A stretch of 64,000 nucleotides of DNA from an uncultured Agrobacterium sp. (GCA_913777615.1 CAJYTK010000022.1:310001-374000); one strand, 5' to 3'; shown: positions 1 through 8,900, numbered from the stretch's first letter. Made by a program: numbers and translations. Notes: generated by a model not told the origin, from the letters alone.

Positions 1-355
1 CGAACAAGGCATTCCAGAACTCGGCACCATCCTTTCGATAGTTCAGAATATCGACGGATACTGACATCCCTGCGCTGATCGCCTCACGTATCTTAGCGAC
101 AGCGTTGCGGTCGGTCTTCTCCCCTTGAAGAAGGCGACAATTGCGCCCAATCAGCTCGTCACTGGAATAGCCGGTGAGGTCGTTGAAGGCCATGTTGCAA
201 AAGATAATCGGGTTATCGTCTTGCTTTGGATCGGTGATGATCATCGGCATACGGGTTGCCTTGAAGGCTGCCGCAAAAGGGTCGCCCGAGGCGTGATCGG
301 CAAGCAAACGCTCACCCGCCTTACGCGCTTCCGAGGGCAATAAGTAATCAACCAT
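1..355 (-). CDS. LOV-domain sensor protein, N-terminal part (probable LOV histidine kinase)
   Basis: Only the first ~118 codons are inside the window; the gene continues leftward. The reading frame starts at an ATG at 355-353. It encodes a PAS/LOV core: [10 protein letters not shown], then [20 protein letters not shown], then a stretch ending [13 protein letters not shown]. The GRNCRLLQG motif holds the cysteine that forms the photo-adduct with flavin in LOV blue-light receptors, so it is probably light-responsive. In Rhizobiales such proteins are usually LOV-HWE/HisKA2 histidine kinases, but the output domain is not visible, so kinase activity is an inference from family habit. No partner gene is seen beside it. 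Confidence 0.85.
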   Translation of the reverse strand, partial: MVDYLLPSEARKAGERLLADHASGDPFAAAFKATRMPMIITDPKQDDNPIIFCNMAFNDLTGYSSDELIGRNCRLLQGEKTDRNAVAKIREAISAGMSVSVDILNYRKDGAEFWNALF

Positions 356-581
356 GAATTTTCCCGCATTCCACCTCATGCGTAATTGTTCTGCGGTGAA
401 AAGGTTCCAGAGGGAAGCGCTCTTCGATATATGGTCGTCGATGCAGCTGCGAGAAACTTTTGTTCTGCGAAGGCGTTCGAACGCAACGTCTGCAGTGGCC
501 ATTTGCAAAATGCGAATCCTCTGCAAGATGCTGTTCTCACAATACGGGCCGCCGCTGCGAGCTTGAACGAGGATCACCGAA

Positions 582-890
582 ATGGATGAAACCGCAAAGC
601 CCCGAATCGCGATTACCTATTGCACGCAGTGTAACTGGTTGTTGCGGTCGGCGTGGATGGCGCAAGAGCTGCTCAGCACGTTTGCCGACAGCCTCGGCGA
701 GGTCGCGCTCATCCCCGCAACAGGCGGACGCTTCGACATCACCGTGGATGGGAAGCTTCTATGGGAACGTAAACGCGATGGTGGCTTTCCGGGTCCGAAG
801 GAACTGAAGCAGCGCCTGCGCGATATGATCGACCCTGATCGCGATCTCGGCCATCTCGACAGGCAAAAGAACGAAGGATTGGATACGTAG
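582..890 (+). CDS. SelT/SelW/SelH (Rdx) family protein
   Basis: A 102-residue protein with a CxxC redox motif at Cys14-Cys17 (YCTQCNW) near the start. In selenoprotein W/T homologues one of these positions is selenocysteine; here both are plain cysteine. The later GGRFDIT and [14 protein letters not shown] segments are typical of the family. Such proteins have a thioredoxin-like fold and are thought to act as small thiol oxidoreductases, probably cytosolic; the physiological partner is unknown. The start ATG has a GAGG about 10 bases upstream. It appears monocistronic, between the LOV gene and a tRNA. The 210 bases downstream hold a short hairpin near 936-956 without a T-run and the tRNA promoter. 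Confidence 0.85.
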   Translation: MDETAKPRIAITYCTQCNWLLRSAWMAQELLSTFADSLGEVALIPATGGRFDITVDGKLLWERKRDGGFPGPKELKQRLRDMIDPDRDLGHLDRQKNEGLDT

Positions 891-1061
891 AGCCTGCCCC
901 TTGCGACCAAAACAAAGGTGCCAGCCCGATGATGTCCTGTCGGTGTAACGGACAGGTCCGCCCGCTTGGCGCATGACGATGCTTGAAGACCAGTTGGCAA
1001 CAGGTGAAAGCATGTTTTTTGATGAAAAAACAAGGATCGTCATAAAACTTCAAAATCCCTG

Positions 1062-1090
1062 TTGACACCAGCCGCTCGCCCCCGTACATG
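1062..1090 (+). promoter_or_regulatory. Probable sigma-70 promoter of tRNA-Leu
   Basis: A perfect -35 hexamer TTGACA at 1062-1067 is followed after 17 bases by TACATG at 1085-1090, and the tRNA begins 10 bases later. Spacing fits a housekeeping promoter. Because the integrated element sits directly behind the tRNA, this promoter may also feed the integrase gene. Confidence 0.5.
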
Positions 1091-1100
1091 GCTCCTCGTC

Positions 1101-1187
1101 GCCCAGATGGCGGAATTGGCAGACGCGCCAGCTTCAGGTGCTGGTACTCGAAAGGGTGTGGAGGTTCGAGTCCTCTTCTGGGCACCA
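1101..1187 (+). tRNA. tRNA-Leu (anticodon CAG)
   Basis: The acceptor stem GCCCAGA (1101-1107) pairs with TCTGGGC (1177-1183), followed by an encoded ACCA. The anticodon stem CCAGC/GCTGG closes the loop TTCAGGT, giving anticodon CAG; a T-arm GGTTCGAGTCC is present and the variable arm is long, as in leucine tRNAs. Its 3' end is the insertion point of the element that follows, and the inserted copy leaves the tRNA intact. Confidence 0.95.
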
Positions 1188-1191
1188 TTCC
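1171..1191 (+). repeat. Attachment site, left copy (tRNA 3' end)
   Basis: A 21-bp sequence beginning TCCTCTTCTG and ending ACCATTCC covers the T-arm and acceptor 3' end of tRNA-Leu. It is repeated exactly, in the same orientation, at 9103-9123; the bases just outside differ between copies. This is the usual core for tRNA-targeting tyrosine integrases. Confidence 0.85.
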
Positions 1192-1238
1192 CATACAAGT
1201 TATTGATTTTCCCCAATTCTGGGGAATTTAGGCCGCTC

Positions 1239-1262
1239 ACTGGGTCACAGGAGCGGGTCACA
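1239..1262 (+). repeat. Paired GGGTCACA repeats at left end of element
   Basis: GGGTCACA occurs at 1242-1249 and 1255-1262, 13 bp apart, between the left attachment site and the integrase start. The same motif pair occurs inside the right end (9010 and 9022). They could be arm-type integrase sites or operators controlling the integrase; the second copy abuts the likely GTG start. Confidence 0.45.
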
Positions 1263-1263
1263 G

Positions 1264-2970
1264 GTGCTACTTCGAATGCCACGTCCAATGCTGCGGGAAG
1301 GGTCGTCCGTTCCTCAGTTTCGTCGCCGAGTTCCAGCCGATATTCTCGACATCGCGCGAGGCAAATTTGTCCTTGTAGAGCTGCCCGCGATGAAAGGCGA
1401 GCCATCCGTTCCTGTCACAGTCACGGCGGGACAGTTCATCAAGTTCAGCCTTCAAACTTACGATCCTGACATCGCGAAATTTCGGCACGCCGCCGCCAAC
1501 ATTCAGGTAGACCGCCACATCCAAGCATGGCGGCAAGGCCCGTCCACGATCAGTCACATCCAGATTGTCGCTCTCTCCGGGGAAATCTATAGACTTCTTG
1601 TTGATCGCTTTCGCGAAAATCCCGGATCACCCGCTAATTGGGCTGCCTTCAAGGCGTTCAATCGCGCTGCTCAGGAGGGCCGCCTTCTAAACGCGCCATC
1701 GCTTATGCCGGGAGAACTGCCGAGTGAAGCGCAAGCTTTTGCAATCTTCGGTGCTGAGCTAACACAGGGCGTGAATGCTATGCCCGCCGATACCGTTGAT
1801 GCGCTCAAAGCGCTCGAAGCGAGATTTGGCGTTGTGACAGACTGGATTTTACAAAAGCACGGTCTCTCGATTGATGCCGAGTGCCGTGCGAAGCTCCTGC
1901 GTCACGTTGCTACCTCCTCGCAAGATGCTGGCTGGAGCCTCAAGAGAAATGCGGAAGGTGACTATACGCCTGACACCAAGGCCGCCCGTTTCCCGCCTGT
2001 GTCCGTAGTCACCGCGTCAGTTAAGATCACATCCGTTGACGACCTCTTCGACAAATGGGCGAACGAAACAAAGCCCGCTGCCAGCACTCATTCGACGTGG
2101 AAAAGCAACCTACGTAACCTCAAGAACCACTTGGGGCCGAAAGCCGACGACATCACACGCATCACGGCCGAAGACATCGTGAGTTGGAAAGACGCCGCCG
2201 TCGCAAGAGAACTCGCGTCGAAGACTATCAACTCCAGCTATCTTGGCATGGCAAAGACGCTGTTCAACTACGCGATCAGCAACAAGATGCTGTCCGAAAA
2301 CCCGGCGGAAAACGTCAGAGCAGCCGCAAAATCTCGCGCGGGTTCCGCGATGCTGCCTTATACGGACGAAGAAGTTGCGCGCCTTCTGGCTCTTGCCGCG
2401 AACGAGGAAAGTCCGCAGATGAGATGGCTGCCATGGCTGGCCGCATGTTCCGGCGCACGTATCGGCGAAGTGGCTCAACTCTGGGGCAATCGCATCAAGC
2501 TTGAGGACGGCATTCATGTCATGCTGATCACTCCAGCCGAAGACGGCGGAAGCATTAAGAATGAGGGTAGCGAGCGCGTTGTCCCGATCCACCCAGCCCT
2601 CATCAAAGCTGGCTTCCTCGACTTTGTGAAGTCCAAGGGAAATGGGCCGCTATTCTACAGGCGCAACTCTGGCCGGGCATCCAGTCGCCATTCTACTAAG
2701 GGCGTCACCAACCGCTTGAGTACGTGGATCAGGGAGCAAGGTTTTACTGATCCGCGAAAGGCTCCGAACCACGCACTTCGGCATTATTTCAAGAGCGCTG
2801 CTGCGAAAGTTGGCATCTCCGATAGTCTTGCGGACGCTATCCAAGGCCACGCCGCCAAAAACGACGCGGGCCGCTATCGCCATTTCGACATCAAGACGAA
2901 AGCGGAAGCTATCGCCAGTTTGCCGTTCCCGCCGAAGATGCCAAAAACGGACAAAGATGGGGATGCTTAG
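1264..2970 (+). CDS. Tyrosine-type site-specific integrase
   Basis: A 568-residue recombinase with the catalytic set of the phage-integrase family: Arg399 in ARIGEV, His503 and Arg506 in HALRHY, His529 in GHAAK, and the nucleophile Tyr538 in GRYRH. The N-terminal part (MPRPMLREGSS..FRRRVPADI) resembles the DUF6538-type arm-binding region common in alphaproteobacterial integrases, and a core-binding SAM-like domain occupies roughly residues 260-360. The GTG start is preferred because AGGAG lies 10 bases upstream; ATG codons at 1276 and 1288 are alternatives. It lies 77 bp from the tRNA-Leu end and is the enzyme expected to integrate and excise the element. Confidence 0.92.
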   Translation: MLLRMPRPMLREGSSVPQFRRRVPADILDIARGKFVLVELPAMKGEPSVPVTVTAGQFIKFSLQTYDPDIAKFRHAAANIQVDRHIQAWRQGPSTISHIQIVALSGEIYRLLVDRFRENPGSPANWAAFKAFNRAAQEGRLLNAPSLMPGELPSEAQAFAIFGAELTQGVNAMPADTVDALKALEARFGVVTDWILQKHGLSIDAECRAKLLRHVATSSQDAGWSLKRNAEGDYTPDTKAARFPPVSVVTASVKITSVDDLFDKWANETKPAASTHSTWKSNLRNLKNHLGPKADDITRITAEDIVSWKDAAVARELASKTINSSYLGMAKTLFNYAISNKMLSENPAENVRAAAKSRAGSAMLPYTDEEVARLLALAANEESPQMRWLPWLAACSGARIGEVAQLWGNRIKLEDGIHVMLITPAEDGGSIKNEGSERVVPIHPALIKAGFLDFVKSKGNGPLFYRRNSGRASSRHSTKGVTNRLSTWIREQGFTDPRKAPNHALRHYFKSAAAKVGISDSLADAIQGHAAKNDAGRYRHFDIKTKAEAIASLPFPPKMPKTDKDGDA

Positions 2971-3010
2971 GGGGTGCAATTGCACCTCCCTACTCGTTGC
3001 ACCCTTGATG

Positions 3011-3853
3011 TCAGAAGTTGACGTCCTCCATGTCGTCGGCCGAGCAATCGACATCATCGGTTAGGGTGTCCCCGAACCACTCGTCCCGTTCCTCATTCTC
3101 TCCGAAAAAGTAGTCTGCTAGTTCCTTGAAGCGTTTGTCGCCAATAGCCTCAAGGATTGCGGTATCGACCGCCCAGCCATCCCGTAAGATTGCCTTCTCT
3201 GGCCTTTTACGTCTGTCGATGACATCGCGGATTTCAGACACAAGGATTGCAATCTCCCGTTCCCTTCGAGCGTCGGTCATTTCCGACCCCTCCCGCTCCC
3301 CCGACGTACCACCGCGGTCACGCCACCATTCTCCTGTAGGCTCCTGCCCCGCCTTGACCATCTCGGTCCATCGGCTTCGCATATAGTTGACTGTACGGGC
3401 CGACACGCTGGCCATGCCGACAATCTCCTTGCGGGTATAGGGTGGCTGAACTGGCTCCCTTACCAGCCTCCATGCGGCGTCCGTCCTCTCTGTCTGGCTG
3501 AGGGGGAGGACGTGCTTGGCGTTAGCCCCCAGAGCCGCCAGCAACGCCGTCCGACGGTCGCAATGAAGTATGACGGCAGGGATGTCCTTCTTCCATCCCA
3601 CGGCCTTGTATGCCGCTAGGCGATGCTCGCCATCAATGAGGGCCAGAGGAGCCTTCGCGTCTTCGCTGTCGCGCCATAGGAGAACCGGATCAAGCGCCTT
3701 ACCGGTCTTCCTTATATGGCCCGCAAGGTCGGCCTTATGGTGCCCGTCGAGCTTGCCCCAACGAAACTTGAAGTGATCCGTCTGGTTGATACGTTCGATG
3801 GCAACCGTCGCTCTCTTGCGAAGGGTGGCGGGGTTTCCCGCGCCCCCGCTCAT
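3011..3853 (-). CDS. ParB-like nuclease/partition domain protein
   Basis: A 280-residue protein. Residues ~20-115 match the ParB/sulfiredoxin-like N-terminal fold, with the hallmark DGEHR at 74-78 followed by LAAYKAVGW. A helix-turn-helix-like segment follows (YTRKEIVGMASVSARTVNY, ~139-157). The acidic C-terminus (DDVDCSADDMEDVNF) has no assigned role. Its ATG overlaps the stop of the upstream gene by four bases, so the two are translationally coupled. It converges on the integrase with only ~40 bp between stop codons. Similar proteins on mobile elements act in DNA binding, nicking or plasmid-like maintenance; which applies here cannot be told from sequence. Confidence 0.75.
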   Translation of the reverse strand: MSGGAGNPATLRKRATVAIERINQTDHFKFRWGKLDGHHKADLAGHIRKTGKALDPVLLWRDSEDAKAPLALIDGEHRLAAYKAVGWKKDIPAVILHCDRRTALLAALGANAKHVLPLSQTERTDAAWRLVREPVQPPYTRKEIVGMASVSARTVNYMRSRWTEMVKAGQEPTGEWWRDRGGTSGEREGSEMTDARREREIAILVSEIRDVIDRRKRPEKAILRDGWAVDTAILEAIGDKRFKELADYFFGENEERDEWFGDTLTDDVDCSADDMEDVNF

Positions 3854-4287
3854 ACCGCGGCCTCCATTTCAGACAGTCTCGCCATATGAACGTCACATCT
3901 CTTTGAGGGGCCACGGCGAGTGGTGAGGTTGCTGGCCCGAAGATCGAGCCGGTCCTCGTTCGCGTAGCGCATGATCTTACCGCGACCGACGCCGCTGATA
4001 AGTCGTGCCACTTGAACGAGCGTCTGCTTTCCGGTGGCAGAAGCGAGAATGGAGCATCTCACATAGACATTTCCGCTTCCGTTGTCGTTCAGGAGCCAAG
4101 CTCCCGTTGCCTTGCCCGCCGTCGCTCTCTGGTAAGAGGCTTCGTCGATGACTGCGTATTTCTTGCCTTTGCTATCCAACGGCACCCGAAGGCATCGCTG
4201 GCCAAACTCGTCAATGAACGGGATCGGCTGTCTTTCCTGTGCCAGTCTGCTTCTTTCGGAGACGGGTCTTGCTGCTTCTGCTCTCAT
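3850..4287 (-). CDS. HNH/AP2-like phage-type protein, probably without nuclease residues
   Basis: About 145 residues. The stretch IMRYANEDRLDLRASNLTTRR resembles the end of HNH homing endonucleases (consensus DHxNGxxxDNRxxNLR), but the metal-binding His pair is absent; such remnants occur in phage HNH/AP2-type DNA-binding proteins. I prefer the ATG at 4287, which has AGGA eight bases upstream, over the GTG at 4305. The stop overlaps the start of the ParB-like gene (ATGA), so they form a two-gene operon. A terminator-like hairpin lies just upstream. Function is not assigned. Confidence 0.55.
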   Translation of the reverse strand: MRAEAARPVSERSRLAQERQPIPFIDEFGQRCLRVPLDSKGKKYAVIDEASYQRATAGKATGAWLLNDNGSGNVYVRCSILASATGKQTLVQVARLISGVGRGKIMRYANEDRLDLRASNLTTRRGPSKRCDVHMARLSEMEAAV

Positions 4288-4310
4288 GAGCTTGTCCTTT
4301 CGCACAAAAT

Positions 4311-4341
4311 GAAAAAGGCCCTCCGAGGGGTTCTCGGAAGG
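4311..4341 (-). terminator. Intrinsic terminator-like hairpin upstream of the HNH-like gene
   Basis: Read on the minus strand, a stem of eight pairs (CCTCCGAG at 4320-4327 against CTCGGAAGG at 4333-4341, one bulge) is followed by TTTTT and then CATTTT. It lies only ~25 bp upstream of the HNH-like start. It would either end leftward transcription from the resolvase or act as an attenuator for the operon. Confidence 0.55.
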
Positions 4342-4386
4342 CTACTGAGGTGGATTGATGACGTGGGTGGTGAAGGCGGCTGCTAG

Positions 4387-4996
4387 GTCGCCATTAAGCG
4401 CCCGATCGACATGGGATATGTGAAACGGGGATTGGTCCGAATGAACGGCCTAATGGGTTGAGGCTCGCTCATCAGAGAAATGGTGTGGTTTGGTTCTATT
4501 GTGCGGCTTAATGCAGTCAGCCCCAAAACAGGGCGTAAGTTAAGGAGATGATCGAACCTAATTTCTAGTGGGTGGGGTAATCGGTATGGTTCGGAACAAC
4601 CTGACTGAGATTACAGGTCGTTGTCCAAGTGTGCATCCTAAAAGGGTCCACCTATGGTGAAACCCGATCGCAGGAATGTTGTTGTCCTAGTGGACGGCGT
4701 TATCGTCGCGGCGATGGCAACGCGATTGCTGACGCAAGCTACCCCGTTGCGGATTACCCGGTCGCGATAGCCAGTTATCTCCTTAACGAGGGGGTAATCG
4801 ATTTGTTTGGTCACACATCCTAGTGGACGGGGAAATTCCCCTTAATGGAGGGGCAATTTCGTAGGCTTCCTAATCTGAGACAATCTGTTGCCTCATGGCT
4901 GCCGTTCACGGTGCAAGTGTCGCCGAATAAGCAAGTTGCAAAACAGATAGGGACAGACATGGAAGCACGGTGAATTCCATGTTCGTCCTCTCTGTG
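4387..4996. other. Gene-poor, repeat-containing region of the element
   Basis: No convincing coding region was found on either strand over ~600 bp. Short frames exist, for example a 38-codon plus-strand frame from the ATG at 4654, but none has good start context or recognisable content. The stretch holds spaced short repeats and a 13-bp palindrome (see the repeat entry). Confidence 0.5.
4560..4845. repeat. Cluster of spaced short repeats and a palindrome
   Basis: TCCTAGTGGACGG occurs at 4685-4697 and 4818-4830, with a partial copy (CTAGTGG) at 4565. GGGGTAATCG occurs at 4574-4583 and 4791-4800. A perfect palindrome GGGGAAATTCCCC lies at 4829-4841. The arrangement next to a ParB-like gene resembles an origin, centromere or operator region, but no known consensus is matched. 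Confidence 0.4.
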
Positions 4997-5089
4997 TCAG
5001 TCAAACATTTTCCAGACCCCGACGACGCCCGCCAATGTCATTCCTGAAATGACAGCACAATGGATTGCATAGACCACCATCTCAATCAT
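4997..5089 (-). CDS. Small single-span membrane protein (30 aa), coupled to the resolvase
   Basis: The frame encodes MIEMVVYAIHCAVISGM and so on, ending VWKMFD: one hydrophobic span of ~20 residues with a charged C-terminal tail. Its ATG overlaps the resolvase stop codon (ATGA), so it would be translated by coupling and needs no ribosome-binding site of its own. No homology is recognised. Possible roles include a toxin-like small membrane peptide or an accessory factor; this is speculation. Confidence 0.4.
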   Translation of the reverse strand: MIEMVVYAIHCAVISGMTLAGVVGVWKMFD

Positions 5090-5652
5090 TGCTCTGCCTC
5101 CGCCGCCAACGCCCGATAGACACTCGCCTTGCTAAGCTGCACCTTTTCCATGATCTCTTTGATCATCAGCCCGTCGGCCCGCATACGTCGAATGTCAGCA
5201 ACCACATCGGGGGTGGCTTGGGCCTTCCTGCCGAACTTTGTCCCCTTTTCTTTGGCCTTCGCTATCCCGTCCATCTGACGTTCCGCTCTGATGGCTGTCT
5301 CAAACTCCGCAAAAACGGCGAGCATCTGGAGCATTGCCCGCCCCGCAGGAGTGCTTGTGTCGATGCTTTGATCAAGCACCTGAAGCTCTACGCCCTTCCC
5401 CTGCAACTGCCTGACGATGGACAGCAAGTCGGTAGCTGAGCGAGCCAGACGGTCAATCTTGGTGATGACGAACGTGTCGCCCTTACGGGCAAACCGCAGT
5501 GCGTCCTTGAGGGCGGGGCGATTGCTGTCCACTCCAGACCGCTTCTCTTCAAAGATATGGTCATGCTGAATACCGAGGTCGAGCATCTTATCTCGCTGGA
5601 CCTCCAAGCTTTGCCCCACTGACGATACGCGAATATAGGCTACGGATGCCAT
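5086..5652 (-). CDS. Serine recombinase (resolvase/invertase family)
   Basis: A 188-residue small serine recombinase. The N-terminus MASVAYIRVSSVGQS carries the catalytic Ser10 next to Arg8. KIDRLARSATDLLSIV and the RAGRAMLQMLAVFAEFE-like region (here PAGRAMLQ..FAEFE) hold the conserved arginines and the long E helix. A C-terminal helix-turn-helix (GLMIKEIMEKVQLSKASVYRAL) binds DNA. It may resolve dimers of the element or invert DNA; there is no obvious invertible segment. The start codon sits within a cluster of TGAGAC repeats that may be its binding site and operator. Confidence 0.92.
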   Translation of the reverse strand: MASVAYIRVSSVGQSLEVQRDKMLDLGIQHDHIFEEKRSGVDSNRPALKDALRFARKGDTFVITKIDRLARSATDLLSIVRQLQGKGVELQVLDQSIDTSTPAGRAMLQMLAVFAEFETAIRAERQMDGIAKAKEKGTKFGRKAQATPDVVADIRRMRADGLMIKEIMEKVQLSKASVYRALAAEAEQ

Positions 5653-5755
5653 GTCTCAAATTCTCTAAGATGTTGCGATGGCATCGATATGAGACATGAA
5701 TTGAGACACGTCAAGAGACATTCTCTCAACGTATACTTTTTGAGACTCGTCAATT
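5651..5755. promoter_or_regulatory. TGAGAC repeat cluster: candidate resolvase binding (res-like) and operator region
   Basis: ATGTCTCA at 5651-5658 and TGAGACAT at 5690-5697 form an inverted pair. TGAGACACGTCAA at 5702-5714 and TGAGACTCGTCAA at 5741-5753 are near-identical direct repeats, and TTGAGA/TCTCAA at 5701/5724 form another inverted pair. Resolvases commonly bind such repeated half-sites next to their own gene and repress themselves. Confidence 0.5.
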
Positions 5756-5798
5756 AATCTCGACCTTGGAACGCACAGCGTACTCGGAGGGGTGTGGT

Positions 5799-5811
5799 GG
5801 GGGGGGGGGGG
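5799..5811 (+). repeat. Homopolymeric tract of 13 G
   Basis: An uninterrupted run of 13 G residues lies in the intergenic region between the resolvase and the large PNP-domain gene, 137 bp before the latter's first ATG. Tracts of this length are prone to slipped-strand length change. Length could also reflect sequencing error. Confidence 0.8.
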
Positions 5812-5948
5812 AGACTTCACCGCCTTTTAATTGAACTGACAGCACAGAAATTTTTGCGACTTTTGATGGGTTTGGCGCAATAAGAACGTGCAAAATCACA
5901 GCAAGACTTCCTTAAAGCTGTAGAACATTGTAATTAAAGAAAAACACA

Positions 5949-8900
5949 ATGATTTGGGTGCCCATGTCGCTTCGAGCTATTATTTATTGCCCTCTGTATG
6001 AAGAACTTAAGGAAATCCAGAAGGTTTTCCCCTCCTCTGAGGACTTGACCGGAAAGTACGGTTTTGTGGCGTACCGCAGCGCCAAAGGTCAGTTCGATCT
6101 CATTGTCGCATCACAAGATGAGATGGGCGTCTCAACCGCTAACGCTACTATCAGAGCGATCAAGCCAGACTTTCAGCCTCACTTGGTAATCTGCATTGGA
6201 ATAGCGGGGTCGCTGAGCGATGATGTGACATTGGGCGATGTTTGCTTCACGCAAGAAGTGCTCGACATTAATGAAAACCAGAAGGTTGAGAACGGTAAGA
6301 CTGCGTATCAGCCCAAAGCATTTGGATCGAACAGGGCTATCGATCGTCAAATCGGCATGGCGGAAGTTCATGAAACGCTTTCCGAGGAGTATCGTCGTTG
6401 GCAACGCGAGTGCGAAGCTAGCTTTCGTGAGGATACCGCGGACTTACCTGAAACGTTTAAGGAAAAGTTCAAGGCCGAGCCAATCGCCAAGCGCGGGCCG
6501 ATTGTATGCGGACCGGTTGTTGCGGACAAGAAATTCAAAACTAAGCTGAAAGGTATCAATCGAAAGGTCTTAGCAATCGAGACTGAGACAAGCGGCATCT
6601 ATCAAGCCCTAGATCGTGCTGAACCGATCGAAATCCTAGCAGTACGTGGTATAAGCGACCTAGCTGACGAGACGAAAAAGGTGACTGAGGTCGGGGGTAA
6701 GCAGGTCTTCCGTCGCGTTGCCGCACGAAATGCTGCCGGTTTTCTCGCTATGAGCTTAGAGCATAACTTTCTTCTAGCGAACAGCTTGACTGACGCTGCT
6801 GCACCTCTTTTGCAAGGCGTCGTGGCTCCAGCGACTGATCCGATCGAGACGATCCTTAAGAAGCAGTCCGCCATAATCGAACATTGCCTAAATGAACTTT
6901 CTCCAGAGTATCGTGCCAAAGAGAAAGGCTATGTCCTTCCTGTTCCCCGGGTTAAACCTGCGATGGAGGCGGCACAACCTTCCACACCAATGGAGCCACT
7001 TGAACTAGTTTCTTCATCCACAGCGGCTGTGATTGATGTTCCAATCAGCTATCCCGACAAGGGATTGCCTTGGCTCTATGCCAAGCAGCTGCTTGGAACC
7101 ACTATGAACGGGAAAATCGTCGTCCCGTTAGTAATTAATGCCGACAAGCTTCGGCCGCCCGTCCACGGCCTAATGGCCGAAATTGAAGCCAATGCCTCCG
7201 ACTTACTAAAAGTCCCCCAAATCCTACCTGTGATCATCCTCACAGAGATGACTTTCAACAATGAGCGAAAAGCGACCCTTATCTTGGAAGAGGCGCGCAA
7301 CAGCCATCTCACAACGGTGCTTTTTGGGAATGGTGCGCAGAAGGCATTTTTCACTGCTAACCCAAAATTCGAGGCCTGGCAGAATTACTCTCTGTGCGAC
7401 GTATCGTTCAGTTCTATCGTCAATTTCCTTTCGGCACAATTTCATATAGAAATGCCGGAGGCCGAAGTTATTGCGATCAGGCTTTCTAATACATTTCGGG
7501 CGTTTAACCTCTCAGCACATCCAAGTTACTTTGCGGGTATTCCCAAAGAAATGCTTGCTCGTCTTTCGGACGCCAATCATCGCGCGGAGCTCATCGACCT
7601 GGCCGTCACGGGCTTTCTCAGCTTTATCGGTGCGGGGGATACGAAAGATGTTACTCTCAAGCAGCGCACCAGGCGTCTATTTCTGCGGGATTTGGCTTAC
7701 CAAATTGTCGTCCTGAAGGAGAATTTCTCCGTTGAACGACTTGTCGGATACGTGAAGGAATACTCCGCGCAACATGACTTTGGCTTACCAGCCCTAGAGT
7801 TTGTACAGAGCTTCATCCAAAACGGCATTCTGCATGAGAAGGGTGATCGTATTGAGTTTAGTATCGACTTCATTGAGAATTATCTCGTCGCCGAAAGGCT
7901 TGCAGCTGAACCCCATGCCGCGCGGAAATATTTCGATCCCAATCTGAACGAGATCGATTTCAGCACATTTGAACTCTACGCAGAAATCGGTCTATCAAAA
8001 GATGTTTTGGATGATGTTACAAATCGACTTGAAACCGCCATCAGCTCATTCAGCAGCCTCCTAGGCGAAAGTGAGTATACCCGCACACGATCTGGTCGAT
8101 CTGAAGGCACTTATAGGAGTAACGGGCATCCTTTTGTGTCAGGTGTCGTGAAGCCTCGTATGCTAAGCAATGTGGACAAACTGGTTCATTATCACGACAA
8201 GGTTGAGCGTTCCGCGAGAGAGATTGTCGGGAGCCGATCCAACATTGAAGGAAAGCAACGCGTCCTTGACATGGCCCAATCTGCTCGTGAAGGCGTCCAA
8301 GCGCAACGGAAAGTGGCTCGCAATGGGCATGAAGCGCCGGGCCGTCCAGAGATCGGTCGCGACTGGCTAATGGCCGTCGTTCTTTTAGGGTCTGCGGCAG
8401 AGGAACTTCAAGCCGACGTCAAGAGAAAGCTCGCATCTCGAATTGTGACGCTTTCAGCGCTGATTTGCGATGATTGGTTAAGGCTGCATCTCAATCAGGA
8501 TCTTTCCGAGATGCGAGAGGCACTCTTCGAGAGCGCACTAGAGTACGCGAAAGAAGACAGCGCGACACCCGACGAAGCTCAGGTGCGCGAGTTGGTGGAC
8601 CTGGTAGTGGATGTTGCTGAGATGGGTGCTTTTTTCGCACCTCTCGGACAAGTTACAGGTACCATTGCGGAGTACGCCCGCAACCGAGTGCTTTTTGAAA
8701 GCCTAAAGAATGTAGCGCCTGAAGACGTTGTTGAAGAGTTATTCCTTTCGTTGTGGAAAATGGAGTTGCGCGAGGCAGACGGACTGACGGCGTACCGAGA
8801 GACTTTGACCAAGCTTCCAAAGGATCACTTTCTTCGCATAATGCTCGCAACTTATCTGGTCGATCGATCCTACTGGTATCGAGCTAGCGATGCTGGACGA

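Noticed and set aside
936-956. CCTGTC/GACAGG hairpin after the SelW-like gene as a terminator
   Set aside because: The stem is short and no T-run follows on either strand.
617-1194. Minus-strand frames opposite the SelW-like gene and the tRNA
   Set aside because: They overlap a conserved protein and a tRNA on the other strand and show no domains.
1239-1262. GGGTCACA pair as the start of a CRISPR-like array
   Set aside because: Only two 8-bp units with 5-bp spacing; no array of equal repeats and spacers exists anywhere in the window.
4629-4823. 64-codon plus-strand frame in the gene-poor part of the element
   Set aside because: Covers the short repeats, has no ribosome-binding site and a low-complexity start; not convincing as a gene.
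5651-5753. TGAGAC repeats as ends of an invertible promoter
   Set aside because: The inverted copies enclose only ~30 bp and there is no second recombination cassette; an operator/res-like role is simpler.
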